This document shows, piece after piece, positions 14,171 through 21,733 of a DNA stretch of 30,536 nucleotides. Position 1 is the stretch's first letter. Each line of letters begins with the position of its first letter. The DNA is from JBDKGD01 sp964645125. GTDB taxonomy: Bacteria > Patescibacteriota > Minisyncoccia > UBA6257 > 2-01-FULL-56-20. The DNA lies in contig CAZXZC010000005.1 of assembly GCA_964645125.1 (NCBI GenBank), positions 1 through 30,536 of the forward strand, given 5' to 3'. The notes beneath the pieces were generated by a model that worked only from the letters and a program-made list of their open reading frames with translations, was not told the origin of the DNA and searched no databases. The position numbers and the translations under genes are program-made.

Positions 14171-14794
14171 CTAAAACTCAATCCCCTGCTCTCTTGCCCA
14201 AGCAAAATAGCACTCAGCAGAAACCGTCAAAGAAAATCGTGCTTCGTCGGGTAACGAAATCGGGGCAAGTTTTTGCAAACAAGAAACTGCAAACGTAGGC
14301 CGACAAATCATGATTTTTCGACTAAGCGCAGCGATCAAAGCAGGAACAGCGATCTCGCCCAAATCATCACAAATATAATCAAAAGTGGGATGATCACAAT
14401 CCCCGTGAAGAGAAGATTCCATCATCGAGCCAGAGATAGCGAAATCATTGTCACACTTTCTAAGCAACGGAAACACATGCATCTCAACAAGCATATGCTG
14501 GTATGCTTCTCCTTTTGGGGCAAGAAAATAGCATGGAACCCGCTTATGTACCGGATCGCACTGCGCAATCAAAAACCCCTCCTCCTCCAAAAAACGAAGA
14601 TGATCAAATAAAATGAGTGGAAACGACCAGTGTTTTATTGCGTCTTCGTAAGTAAAAGCTCTGTCTTTGCTCAAAAATCGCCAGATTTCAAATTCTTTTC
14701 GTTTGAGAAACGGCTTATACAAAGCAAAAACTGCAATGAACTGCGCGCTTGCAATCATTGCAAGTATCTTCCAAATTAAAAAAACTATAGTCAT
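14171..14794 (-). CDS. Membrane-anchored protein with a possible winged-helix region
   Basis: 207 residues from the ATG at 14794, chosen because GGAAGGAGTG lies nine bases upstream; the longer frame has no such site. Residues 1-25 form one hydrophobic segment (MTIVFLIWKILAMIASAQF onward), then a basic KRKEFEIWRFL stretch. Residues about 40-100 read like a winged helix: a helix-turn-helix-sized region, then HLRFLEEEGFLIAQ and CYFLAPKGEAYQHM, close to the wing and final helix of MarR/PadR-type domains. The C-terminal half has no recognisable motif. I would call it an orphan with a tentative DNA-binding-like fold. Flanked by other orphans, it lies inside the segment bounded by the inverted repeats. 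Confidence 0.5.
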   Translation of the reverse strand: MTIVFLIWKILAMIASAQFIAVFALYKPFLKRKEFEIWRFLSKDRAFTYEDAIKHWSFPLILFDHLRFLEEEGFLIAQCDPVHKRVPCYFLAPKGEAYQHMLVEMHVFPLLRKCDNDFAISGSMMESSLHGDCDHPTFDYICDDLGEIAVPALIAALSRKIMICRPTFAVSCLQKLAPISLPDEARFSLTVSAECYFAWAREQGIEF

Positions 14795-14970
14795 ACCAGG
14801 CACTCCTTCCAAGGTAACTGCGGTTAAAGAACAAATACTTTCCAAAAGACTGTGCTATTTCTATCACACTTACCTATAAAAAGGCAATAATGACAGGTTG
14901 TTTTGCATTCCACTGCATTGTCTGATACAAAAAAGCTAGAAGCATATAAAAATATCTTACAAGGCAAGTA

Positions 14971-15002
14971 AACCCTATTCGCCTACCCTATCTCTCTACA
15001 TA
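14971..15002 (+). repeat. Heptad-phased repeat tract
   Basis: A short tract with 7-base spacing of CTA (units such as CCTATTC, GCCTACC) just upstream of the gene at 15019. Degenerate member of the family described in the findings. Confidence 0.5.
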
Positions 15003-15018
15003 AAAGGAGTATCACAAT

Positions 15019-15285
15019 ATGTATGCATATAGGCGCAGAAGAAAAACCAACCCAAACCAGCTTCACCTGCCATTTGGCACAGAACACGCAGCAGAAGTAC
15101 AGGCCAAGCCAAACACTACTTCACAGAAAAAACAAAGAACACTCGGATTCACCTTATATGTAAACGGCGAAGCAATCGACGAAGAAGAGTACACCGAAGA
15201 AGAACGAATACAAGAAGAAGCAGTATTTAGAAAAATGCTCTCAAAAAAACACCCGAAACGAAAAAAGACTATCTGGGACACATAA
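15019..15285 (+). CDS. Small, highly charged orphan protein
   Basis: 88 residues, no family recognised. A basic N-terminus (YRRRRKTNPNQ), a short LHLPFG motif, then LGFTLYVNGEAI followed by an acidic helix (DEEEYTEEERIQEEAVFRKM) and a basic end (KKHPKRKK). The LYVNG strand and charged helix suggest a small soluble domain that might bind nucleic acid. A good AAAAGGAG lies about ten bases upstream of the ATG, and an intrinsic terminator follows directly, so it is a separate unit. Confidence 0.65.
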   Translation: MYAYRRRRKTNPNQLHLPFGTEHAAEVQAKPNTTSQKKQRTLGFTLYVNGEAIDEEEYTEEERIQEEAVFRKMLSKKHPKRKKTIWDT

Positions 15286-15288
15286 AAA

Positions 15289-15320
15289 ACCGCCCATTCG
15301 AAAAATGCAGGGCGGTTTTT
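15289..15320 (+). terminator. Terminator of the charged orphan gene
   Basis: Stem ACCGCCC / GGGCGGT followed by TTTTT, starting three bases after the stop. Confidence 0.9.
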
Positions 15321-15342
15321 ATATGAAACGAAATTTTTTGTC

Positions 15343-15444
15343 TACTATTGGCCACTCGTAGTTAATCCGTCAGCTGGCTAATGGAAGCCTTTGCTATGCC
15401 CTAGTTTTACTATTGGCTAGTGGCCATACCCTATTCGCTTGCCC
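15343..15444. repeat. Heptad-phased repeat tract
   Basis: The gap between a terminator and the ndk stop is filled with CTANNNN-phased sequence: CTATTGG, CCACTCG at the start, and CTATTGG, CTAGTGG, later CCATACC, CTATTCG near the end. A middle part is less regular. It abuts the ndk stop codon. Confidence 0.65.
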
Positions 15445-15945
15445 TTACTTTTTCAGCGTAAACTTCGTGTAGCTGGGCTCATGCGCCACCAATTCCTCTG
15501 GTTTGAACCATACGCCAATCTCCACCTCCGCTTCTTCAGGAGTTCCAGAAGCATGAATGAGGTTAAAAATACCAATGTTATGGGCATCTGCGTGAGCATA
15601 CGACATGTGTGCGTAGTCGCCGCGAATGGTACCCGGGGCGGCTGCTTTGGGCTCTGTTGAACCTATCATCTTGCGAACCACCTCCACAATACCCACTCCT
15701 TCAAACGCAATAGCTACAATCGGACCAGAGGTAAGCATTGAAATCATCAAATCACGCACATGCTGCCCGCGCCGCTGTGCCAAATCTTCCGTGTAATGCT
15801 TTGAAGCAGTATCTTTTTCAGACACCAACAACTTCATACCCACCATCTTTGCCCCAACCCGTTCAAACCGAGTTAAAATCTCGCCCACAATGCCACGATC
15901 AAGCGCGTCGGGTTTCAAAAGTACCAATGTTCGTTGTAATTGCAT
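15445..15945 (-). CDS. ndk: Nucleoside-diphosphate kinase
   Basis: 166 residues from the ATG at 15945. TLVLLKPDAL carries the phosphate-binding lysine; PGTIRGDYAHMSYAHADAHN and then FNLIHASGTPEEAE give the nucleotide-binding Arg and the catalytic His in an NxIHASG context. The enzyme transfers the gamma phosphate from ATP to nucleoside diphosphates through that His. Compared with the usual 140-150 residues there is an insertion of about ten residues (YAHADAHNIG) before the active-site loop and a longer C-terminus. The start was chosen because the -10 box CATAAT (15956-15961) lies ten bases upstream; the alternative ATG at 15957 would overlap it. Confidence 0.93.
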   Translation of the reverse strand: MQLQRTLVLLKPDALDRGIVGEILTRFERVGAKMVGMKLLVSEKDTASKHYTEDLAQRRGQHVRDLMISMLTSGPIVAIAFEGVGIVEVVRKMIGSTEPKAAAPGTIRGDYAHMSYAHADAHNIGIFNLIHASGTPEEAEVEIGVWFKPEELVAHEPSYTKFTLKK

Positions 15946-15955
15946 AGTAGAATGC

Positions 15956-15984
15956 ATTATGCCAGAAATTTAACAAAAACGCAA
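15956..15984 (-). promoter_or_regulatory. Promoter of ndk
   Basis: TTGCGT (15979-15984), 17-base spacer, CATAAT (15956-15961) with TGG directly upstream as an extended -10. The ATG at 15945 follows ten bases later, implying a leader of only a few bases. Confidence 0.65.
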
Positions 15985-15990
15985 CGTACA

Positions 15991-16075
15991 AGAAGTAAGA
16001 ATTAAGAAGTATGAATAAAGGTTTTTCTGCATTATGCAGATCGTTAATTCACAATTCTTTATTCTCTATTCTGGT
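15991..16075. repeat. Hairpin element with heptad-repeat arms
   Basis: The left arm is built from units such as AAGAAGT, AAGAATT and ATGAATA; the right arm from TTAATTC, ACAATTC and then TTTATTC, TCTATTC, which are roughly complementary. Between them lies the tight inverted repeat TCTGCAT-T-ATGCAGA. It is a diverged relative of the inner part of the 147-bp repeat, and it ends directly at the aspS stop codon. Confidence 0.7.
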
Positions 16076-17467
16076 TTATTTCTTTTCAACGATTTTCAAA
16101 TGCAACTCATCAAGCTGTGACTTCTCAACCGCGGCCGGCGAATGCATCATCAAGTCTCGCCCTTCGCCATTTTTGGAAAACGCAATAACCTCACGAATGT
16201 TTGGTTCGTTCAAAAGAAGCATTGCCAACCGATCAAACCCCCACGCAATACCACCATGCGGAGGCGCACCATACGAAAAAGCAGTGAGCATATGCCCAAA
16301 ATTCTTAAGGATGTTTTCGGTTGTATGGCCCATAATCTCAAGCACTTTAGTAAGCCCTTGCGCGTTGTGGTTGCGAATACTTCCACCTCCAATTTCAAAA
16401 CCATTAAGCACAACATCATATTGCGTCGTTAAAATGTCCCCGATATGCTCCTTGTGAAGCAACCACTGGCGATGTTCTGGAATTGCCGCTGAAAACGGAT
16501 TATGCGTAAACGTCCAACCCCCTGTGTCAGATTTTTCAAAAAATGGAAAATCTACCACCCAGCAAAAAGCCAATAGGTTAGGATCGTTTTTGTCCGTGCG
16601 AATATCAGGCCGGTCACTACCATACTTCTCCATTGCCTCTTTGTATGAAATACGAGGGAACGGAATTTCTTGAATCCTTTTTTCTGGAAACAAGTTTTGC
16701 ACCAATTCAATCAAGAGTTGTTCGTTCAATGCCATCACATCCTCTCGCTCCACAAAGCTCATCTCCAAATCAAGCTGAGTAAACTCTGGTTGGCGGTCAC
16801 CGCGACTGTCTTCGTCACGCAAACAGCGCGCAAACTGAAAATATCGCTCAAATCCCGCCACCATCAAAAGCTGTTTGTACTGTTGTGGAGATTGCGGTAA
16901 TGCATAAAAGGTCCCTGGCTCAATGCGAGCAGGCACAATAAAATCACGCGCGCCTTCAGGGGTCGATTTTGTCAAAAGCGGTGTTTCGATATCCACAAAA
17001 TCATGAGTGCTTAAAAAATTGCGCACAAATTGCATCATCGTGGCCTTGGCGCGAATATTTTTTTGCAACCGGGCTCGGCGCAAATCAAGGTAGCGATACT
17101 GCAAGCGCACAGCCTCATCAATCTCTTTGCCATCCGTGCCTACCGAAAACGGCAACGTCTCAGCCTCGTTTAACACCGTAAACTCAGTAGCCTCAAGCTC
17201 TATGGTTCCAGTTGGAATGTTCGCATTCACCATCTTATCTGGCCGCTTGTTTACTTTGCCTGTAATACTCACCACCCACTCGCTCCGGAGGGCAGCTGCA
17301 GCCACGTGACACTCTTTATCTGGCGTAAACACCACCTGCACCACACCAGTGCGGTCACGTAGATCCAAAAAAATTAACTTGCCATGATCGCGGCGAGTAT
17401 CCACCCACCCCGAAACCGTTACCGTCTCGCCCGTTTTAGAAACAATGTCAGAAATAAGAGTTCGCAT
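16076..17467 (-). CDS. aspS: Aspartyl-tRNA synthetase without GAD insertion
   Basis: 463 residues. N-terminal OB-fold anticodon domain (VTVSGWVDTRRDHGKLIFLD), class II motif 2 around YFQFARCLRDED and RQPEFTQLD, and motif 3 GIAWGFDRLAML. It charges tRNA-Asp, and in organisms lacking AsnRS or GatCAB alternatives may be non-discriminating; this cannot be read here. In typical bacterial enzymes about 100 residues of the GAD domain are inserted between the YGSDRPDIR strand and the CWVVDFPFFE segment; here they are joined by only a dozen residues, which explains the length against about 590 in E. coli. The C-terminal motif reads EGRDLMMHSP. Its 5' end abuts a heptad-repeat tract, its 3' end the hairpin element. 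Confidence 0.95.
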   Translation of the reverse strand: MRTLISDIVSKTGETVTVSGWVDTRRDHGKLIFLDLRDRTGVVQVVFTPDKECHVAAAALRSEWVVSITGKVNKRPDKMVNANIPTGTIELEATEFTVLNEAETLPFSVGTDGKEIDEAVRLQYRYLDLRRARLQKNIRAKATMMQFVRNFLSTHDFVDIETPLLTKSTPEGARDFIVPARIEPGTFYALPQSPQQYKQLLMVAGFERYFQFARCLRDEDSRGDRQPEFTQLDLEMSFVEREDVMALNEQLLIELVQNLFPEKRIQEIPFPRISYKEAMEKYGSDRPDIRTDKNDPNLLAFCWVVDFPFFEKSDTGGWTFTHNPFSAAIPEHRQWLLHKEHIGDILTTQYDVVLNGFEIGGGSIRNHNAQGLTKVLEIMGHTTENILKNFGHMLTAFSYGAPPHGGIAWGFDRLAMLLLNEPNIREVIAFSKNGEGRDLMMHSPAAVEKSQLDELHLKIVEKK

Positions 17468-17470
17468 ATA

Positions 17471-17571
17471 TAGCCAATAGGGTTTAGGGTATAGCCACTA
17501 GCGTAATACAATGTTATTGATATCTGTATAAAGTTTTTTCTAAACCCTATACCCTAGTGGCTAATTACTAG
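17471..17571. repeat. Facing heptad-repeat tracts between aspS and the mgtC-family gene
   Basis: The tract at 17471-17501 has TAG at 7-base spacing (TAGCCAA, TAGGGTT, later TAGCCAC). The tract at 17540-17571 has the reverse-strand form (CTAAACC, CTATACC, then CTAGTGG, CTAATTA). The two can partly pair. The 38 bases between them are AT-rich. Confidence 0.7.
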
Positions 17572-17581
17572 TGTATCTATT

Positions 17582-17590
17582 TGCTATACT
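17582..17590 (+). promoter_or_regulatory. Extended -10 promoter of the mgtC-family gene
   Basis: TGCTATACT, the same extended -10 sequence as that of receiver 2. The ATG at 17599 starts eight bases after it, so transcription would begin at or next to the start codon. No clear -35. Confidence 0.6.
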
Positions 17591-17598
17591 ATACGTAT

Positions 17599-18081
17599 AT
17601 GTTGGAATTTTCGCAACTCATGGCTCGCCTGTTTGTGGCACTGGCAGTGGGCGCAATCATTGGGTTAGAGCGAGAAGCAATCGGTAAAGAAGCGGGCATT
17701 CGTACCTGCGCAAGCATCGCGGCTGGCGCTGCCTTATTCACCCTCATCGGCATTCAATTACCATTTTTATTAGGCGCCTACGCTCCAGTAAGTGAAATCA
17801 TCGCCCACAACAGCGGGTACTTGGCCATTATCGGCAACATCGTCGTTGGTGTAGGTTTTTTAGGAGCGGGCGTTATTATCAAAGGCCAAGATCATGTGCA
17901 CGGCTTAACCACCGCGGCTGTTGCCTGGACAACTGCAGCACTCGGTATTTGCGCGGCACTCGGAATGACCAAATTCGCCATCTCCGCCAGCGCGCTCTTG
18001 GCAACCATTTTATACCTCCTGCGCTCATTAAGCGTTAAAAACGCACTGGCAAACACAGCAAAGAAAAAGCGCAGCATATAA
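17599..18081 (+). CDS. MgtC/SapB-family membrane protein
   Basis: 160 residues from the ATG at 17599, chosen by its position after the -10 box. ALAVGAIIGLEREAIGKEAGIRTCASIA is the family signature (GLERE and R-T region) near residues 18-45. Four hydrophobic segments follow at about 10-24, 37-58, 75-95 and 107-145, with VGVGFLGAGVIIKG and GLTTAAVAWTTAALGI as the second signature. Proteins of this family are inner-membrane proteins linked to Mg2+ limitation, acid tolerance and regulation of ATP synthase; many function as regulators rather than transporters. The C-terminal soluble domain of virulence-type MgtC is absent, as in most short members. The gene shares its 3' hairpin with the convergent gene at 18111. 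Confidence 0.85.
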   Translation: MLEFSQLMARLFVALAVGAIIGLEREAIGKEAGIRTCASIAAGAALFTLIGIQLPFLLGAYAPVSEIIAHNSGYLAIIGNIVVGVGFLGAGVIIKGQDHVHGLTTAAVAWTTAALGICAALGMTKFAISASALLATILYLLRSLSVKNALANTAKKKRSI

Positions 18082-18092
18082 AAAGCTGCGCT
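18061..18092 (-). terminator. Terminator of the 18111 orphan gene
   Basis: AGCGCAGC and GCTGCGCT pair around a nine-base loop; on the minus strand TTTTTCTT follows. The stem overlaps the last codons and stop of the mgtC-family gene. Confidence 0.75.
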
Positions 18093-18110
18093 AAAGGCGT
18101 ACGCCACAAA

Positions 18111-18614
18111 CTAATCCATGCCAGGCCACGTGTGAACAAGAAAAGATCGCAACTCTCGACTACGGTCGGAAGAAAAAAATGGATCGATAATGGATCCACT
18201 TAACCCAATCAGTGTTACCAAATCACTCTCATCTACACAGTGACCCATCACAACTCCCAAAAAAGAACCATCGGGAGTAAACACAAATGACCCAGAAAAC
18301 TCATGCCGTTCTAAATCCAAGGGATTGACCAAAAAACGACCATTCCCAGAGCCAGACAAAGAAGTGGCAACAACAGGGTCAATCGTGCACTCATCGCAAG
18401 ACACATGAAGCATACCCACAATGCAAGACTTCCATGTTGCTAAAAAAACGCTCAACTGAAACGGCCTCTGCTGATACCGCTCGACAGGCATGTGGCTATT
18501 ATCATCAACGATCATGAGTACTAGTCCATCCTGCGGACGAAGTAAAAAATCATCCTTGATAACGTCGCGCGCGCACGACCACTGATATGTTTTACCATCA
18601 AACCCACGCTTCAT
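18111..18614 (-). CDS. Orphan protein, function unknown
   Basis: 167 residues, no family recognised. No signal peptide or membrane segment. Notable parts are MKRGFDGKTYQWSCARDVIK at the start, PVERYQQRPFQLSVFLATW, and SGSGNGRFLVNPLDLERHEF; hydrophobic strands alternate with polar turns, in keeping with a small beta-rich soluble domain. The ATG overlaps the TGA of the upstream gene (ATGA), so the two are translationally coupled and probably work together. Confidence 0.6.
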   Translation of the reverse strand: MKRGFDGKTYQWSCARDVIKDDFLLRPQDGLVLMIVDDNSHMPVERYQQRPFQLSVFLATWKSCIVGMLHVSCDECTIDPVVATSLSGSGNGRFLVNPLDLERHEFSGSFVFTPDGSFLGVVMGHCVDESDLVTLIGLSGSIIDPFFSSDRSRELRSFLVHTWPGMD

Positions 18615-18865
18615 GAAAAAAACCTCCGAATAAAACCAGGAGCGCTTGGTTTTAACATTTCGTCAAAGGGAATAATGACCAAAAGCAGGTTTGGGCCAAT
18701 CAATAACCCGCTGGTAATCTTGATTGTGGTATCCACCAAGCCATAAATCCCCTTATGAAAATCACAAACAGGCACCTCGCCAAACACCACACACACGATT
18801 CGCGGCGATATGGTTTTCAAAACAGATTCTTCCAAAGACTTACGAATTTTTCTTAGATCTGGCAT
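18611..18865 (-). CDS. Orphan protein upstream of and coupled to 18111, function unknown
   Basis: 84 residues from the ATG at 18865; the choice follows a strong GTGGAGG five bases upstream, while the longer frame lacks any site. MPDLRKIRKSLEESVLKTI is a basic amphipathic helix, followed by strands PRIVCVVFGEVPVCDF, TTIKITSGLLIGPNLLLVII and a PGFIRRFF tail. No family is recognised. It shares a four-base overlap with the next gene. A TTGACT at 18932-18937 could be the -35 box, but a convincing -10 is missing. Confidence 0.55.
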   Translation of the reverse strand: MPDLRKIRKSLEESVLKTISPRIVCVVFGEVPVCDFHKGIYGLVDTTIKITSGLLIGPNLLLVIIPFDEMLKPSAPGFIRRFFS

Positions 18866-18942
18866 AAAAACCTCCACGGAAATTAAAATTGCAAAATCGC
18901 TAGCATTAGAAATAGCGAAGTTTCCAGTGTAAGTCAAATAGC

Positions 18943-18971
18943 AAAACCCCCTCCGATAAGGAGGGGGTTTT
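18943..18971. terminator. Terminator after the RNase P RNA
   Basis: CCCCCTCC / GGAGGGGG with the four-base loop GATA; flanked by A and T runs on both sides, so it can work on both strands. It lies 10 bases beyond the RNase P RNA end. Confidence 0.85.
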
Positions 18972-18978
18972 GATCTTC

Positions 18979-19353
18979 ATACTACTGGTCATTCGTAAGC
19001 CGGATTCTGTAATCAGTGGAAATCCACTGATGGTGACAATTTATCTTATGCTGGCAATTACTTGCCATGCTCTTTGCGGCACTCCCTTTTTTGCAAAAGG
19101 GCACGGCCTTGCACTCATGTAAGGATTTAGCCGTTGCACCCGCATGGTTACCCATGCGACTCACCCTTCAATAAAGAATCGGGTGCTTTTCCTTTTCAGG
19201 ATGAAAGCGTCTCTGTTCGCACCTCGTGCCTTACGACAGACGGCTGTTAGCCGCTACATACACCTGCCTTTTACAGCAGTGAGTGTCCGGACTTTCCTCC
19301 CCACTAAAAACACTTTCGCATTTGAAGCAGAGCTGTCACCGTGAACAACCAGC
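18979..19353 (-). ncRNA. rnpB: RNase P RNA, bacterial class A-like
   Basis: On the minus strand the conserved core is present: GAGGAAAGTCCGGAC near the 5' end (19288-19302) and ACAGAATCCGGCTTACGAAT near the 3' end. Between them lie the conserved GTAAGGCACGAGGTGCGAACAG-type region, written here in part (AAGGCACGAGG), and a long stem AGTGCAAGGCCGTGCCC. The terminal P1 helix pairs TGCTGGT with ACCAGTA. The RNA is the catalytic subunit that removes 5' leaders of pre-tRNAs. The length of about 375 bases is normal. It has its own strong promoter and terminator. The exact ends are estimated from P1 and the promoter. Confidence 0.95.
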
Positions 19354-19359
19354 ACCATA

Positions 19360-19387
19360 ATTATACTACACTTCAAAAAAACGTCAA
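19360..19387 (-). promoter_or_regulatory. rnpB promoter
   Basis: TTGACG (19382-19387), 16-base spacer containing a run of seven T, TATAAT (19360-19365) on the minus strand. The predicted start is near 19353. Confidence 0.85.
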
Positions 19388-19395
19388 ATATTAGA

Positions 19396-19501
19396 GCGTA
19401 AAACCTGAAACATGAAGCATAAATCCTGGAATATCCAAAATATCAAATTCTGCAATTTACTTTCACGATCTACGTTTTAGGCTTTAGGTTCTACGACCTA
19501 T
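19396..19501. repeat. Heptad-phased tract upstream of rnpB
   Basis: The gap 19388-19693 has no gene. Its first part can be cut into sevens with a slowly changing motif: GTAAAAC, CTGAAAC at the start; then units such as AATTTAC, TTTCACG; and TTTTAGG, CTTTAGG at the end. This tract is more diverged than the others. The remainder of the gap is AT-rich followed by the second copy of the inverted repeat. Confidence 0.55.
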
Positions 19502-19545
19502 TGACTTTTTTATTGAATTTTTTATAAAAAATAGATTCCGGCTCA

Positions 19546-19691
19546 GCGGCCTTAAATGACAGAGGGGGGCATGAATTAAGAATCGAGAATAATGAATAAA
19601 GGTTCCTGCATACTGCATTAAAAACCTTAATTCTTACTTCTTTATTTTATATTCAGTATTTCTAGTGGCTCTACCCTAAACCCTATTGGCT
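19546..19691 (-). repeat. Inverted repeat, copy 2 (146 bp)
   Basis: Reverse complement of 13488-13634 with a single small difference. It ends three bases before the stop codon of the FtsQ-like gene. Recombination between the two copies would invert the 6 kb between them, including rnpB, aspS and ndk. Confidence 0.9.
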
Positions 19692-19693
19692 AG

Positions 19694-20680
19694 TTACTTA
19701 TAATACACCCGATTCTCCACTCGAAAATCTAACTGTGAAAACGTAGTAAACTGCCCCTTGGCTTGCAACGCCGCAATGCCAGCCAGCGCGCTATCTGGGG
19801 CAAATCGCAAACTAAACAAAATGGTGGGGCCACCATACACCCGTACCCGCGCCTCCTGCAAACTTGCATCCTCAATCTCTAACACGCTCACCGGTACCCG
19901 CAACTTTGCCAAACCCATCAAAAGTGAAAGTACGTGGCTACGCACTGCCTCATTCTCAAACACCGGCACGCCTGGTGCCAAGCGCGAAGTCGCCACCTCA
20001 TCGACAAACGGCACCAAATACCCCTGCACCGCCGGACTTTTGCGCACTACAATCCCCTCGGCGTCAAACCACCAACACTCGCGAGCCCCAAAAGACGCAG
20101 CAGCTGGTACAGGTACAGCAACCGGCACCGAAGACGACGTACTCGTAGGCGTGGAGTCAGTCGACGAAGAAACAGATGTAGCTGTAATTGACTGTTGACT
20201 TTGAATCCCTAAACTCTCATTACTCTGTACTGATTTTTCATTACTGTCTACTGAATTACTCATTACTGCTCTTTGGCACCACACTCCATAAGGAATGCGA
20301 TCCTCTACCGTAAAAAAAATTTTTTTTGAAAGAAAATCGGCCGTCATATCCACTCGCTTAATGCCCAATGTCCCATACGAAACAGGTGGAGTAAACCCAA
20401 TCCATGAAAGAATATTGTCACTTCCAAGGATGTGAGTGAGAAACGAACGCCCTCCAACAATCGCCTGCATATCGGCAGCTAAAATTCTTTGGCCCGATTC
20501 ATCAAGTCCTGACACCGAAACACCAGAAACACGTAAAAACGGAGAGTAAAAAACTGCCCACAACAAAACAATAAGTCCGCCCCATCCCAGCACAGAACCA
20601 ACAAAAAATAAAAAAATGCCGCGTCGCATTTTCCTACGCTGGTGAACTTCTTCAAAATATCGCTCGATGTGCTTTGCCAT
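19694..20680 (-). CDS. FtsQ/DivIB-like cell-division protein
   Basis: 328 residues. A basic N-terminal tail (HQRRKMRRG), one TM segment at about 20-44, then FLRVSGVSVSGLDESGQ, the start of the POTRA domain of FtsQ. KKIFFTVEDRIPYGVWC and ECWWFDAEGIVVRKSP correspond to the strand with the family's W-x-x-D-xx-G pattern, and the C-terminus ends QLDFRVENRVYYK, the typical FtsQ beta segment. Between them lies a Ser/Thr/Pro/Val-rich low-complexity insert of about 45 residues, unusual for the family. FtsQ links early and late divisome proteins in the membrane. The gene starts eight bases after the CAP-domain gene and forms an operon with it. Confidence 0.7.
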   Translation of the reverse strand: MAKHIERYFEEVHQRRKMRRGIFLFFVGSVLGWGGLIVLLWAVFYSPFLRVSGVSVSGLDESGQRILAADMQAIVGGRSFLTHILGSDNILSWIGFTPPVSYGTLGIKRVDMTADFLSKKIFFTVEDRIPYGVWCQRAVMSNSVDSNEKSVQSNESLGIQSQQSITATSVSSSTDSTPTSTSSSVPVAVPVPAAASFGARECWWFDAEGIVVRKSPAVQGYLVPFVDEVATSRLAPGVPVFENEAVRSHVLSLLMGLAKLRVPVSVLEIEDASLQEARVRVYGGPTILFSLRFAPDSALAGIAALQAKGQFTTFSQLDFRVENRVYYK

Positions 20681-20688
20681 AACGTACG

Positions 20689-21711
20689 TTACAATATCTG
20701 CACCGCAGAATATGCGAGTATCTGTGTTTTTACAAAAGGAAATGCAGTATTAAACACCAACACAAGCGCGATAATAGCCAACAGTGCCGTGCCACGCACC
20801 AATACATCCGAATGCACCTGAGCCCGTGCCACAACAAGCGCACCCCCCCACACGCCCAACATAATAGTGGCAAGAATACAAAGAATCACAAACACAAAAC
20901 TCGCTGGATTCCCTACAATTGTTTGGAGTGCCACAGCAACAGTATCCGAAAACGAGCCGCCAGTTTCTGGGACAGTTGGTGACGGTACTGCAACAGACTC
21001 GCCCAAAGCAGCAGGCGCGCCAACAGAAGTCTCAACTACAGCAGGTGCAGGGGCAACGGCACCAGGAGTACGAACAGGCCCCTCACGCCCTGAAGAAGCA
21101 GAAGAAACTGGCAAACTACCCTCAGAAACTCGAGTAGGAACAGCAAAAGTTTGTGGGGTGCCGAAAAATTGCACTACAAACACCGCCTGACGCCCCTCAT
21201 ACATACCCACAGCCGTTGCAATCCCAACTTCCGTAAAGTCAGACCGCACAATGTTGGCTCGATGACTCGGAGATGCCATCCATGCCCGCTCAACATCACT
21301 TGAATCTACAAAATTAACCGCCAAATTCTCCCCTGCCTGAACGTACGAATACCCGGCCTGGTTCAACCAGTGCCACGGCGTCACACCAACTGGGCTCGTA
21401 TGAGCAAAATAACCCTGTGCTGCCATATCCTGCGCTTTGGCACGAGCTGCCGCCACAAGCTTCTCATTTACTGCTAACGGTTTTTGCTGTACCGCCGCTC
21501 TATCTTCATTCGTAAGACCCACTAACACATTTGGCAAAATCTCGCCTAAAAACCGCGCATTCGGAACAACAACCACGATGTACAGCAAAAATAAAATCTC
21601 TAGTCCCATAATCGCTGCCACGCATCCCAAAAAAACATCCGCCCCAAACACGTGAGGCCGGTGGTCATTACCTGGATGAGGCAAAAAATGATCTCGAAAC
21701 CAAGAAAACAT
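20689..21711 (-). CDS. CAP/SCP-domain membrane protein
   Basis: 340 residues from the ATG at 21711, nine bases after CATAAT (21721-21726). One TM segment at about 26-50, then a CAP domain: VNEKLVAAARAKAQDMAAQG, FAHTSPVGVTPWHWL, AGENLAV, and SPSHRANIVRSDFTEVG, the usual H...E...H pocket of bacterial YkwD-like proteins. A Pro/Ala/Ser-rich linker of about 60 residues follows, and two further TM segments end the protein (about 270-295 and 308-335). The CAP domain should lie outside the membrane. The role of bacterial CAP proteins is not settled. It overlaps no gene and leads the two-gene operon with the FtsQ-like protein. Confidence 0.85.
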   Translation of the reverse strand: MFSWFRDHFLPHPGNDHRPHVFGADVFLGCVAAIMGLEILFLLYIVVVVPNARFLGEILPNVLVGLTNEDRAAVQQKPLAVNEKLVAAARAKAQDMAAQGYFAHTSPVGVTPWHWLNQAGYSYVQAGENLAVNFVDSSDVERAWMASPSHRANIVRSDFTEVGIATAVGMYEGRQAVFVVQFFGTPQTFAVPTRVSEGSLPVSSASSGREGPVRTPGAVAPAPAVVETSVGAPAALGESVAVPSPTVPETGGSFSDTVAVALQTIVGNPASFVFVILCILATIMLGVWGGALVVARAQVHSDVLVRGTALLAIIALVLVFNTAFPFVKTQILAYSAVQIL

Positions 21712-21733
21712 ATAGAATATATTATGCCACAGA

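Noticed and set aside
17599..18081. The mgtC-family gene as a Mg2+ riboswitch-controlled locus
   Set aside because: The start codon lies eight bases after the -10 box, which leaves no room for a leader RNA.
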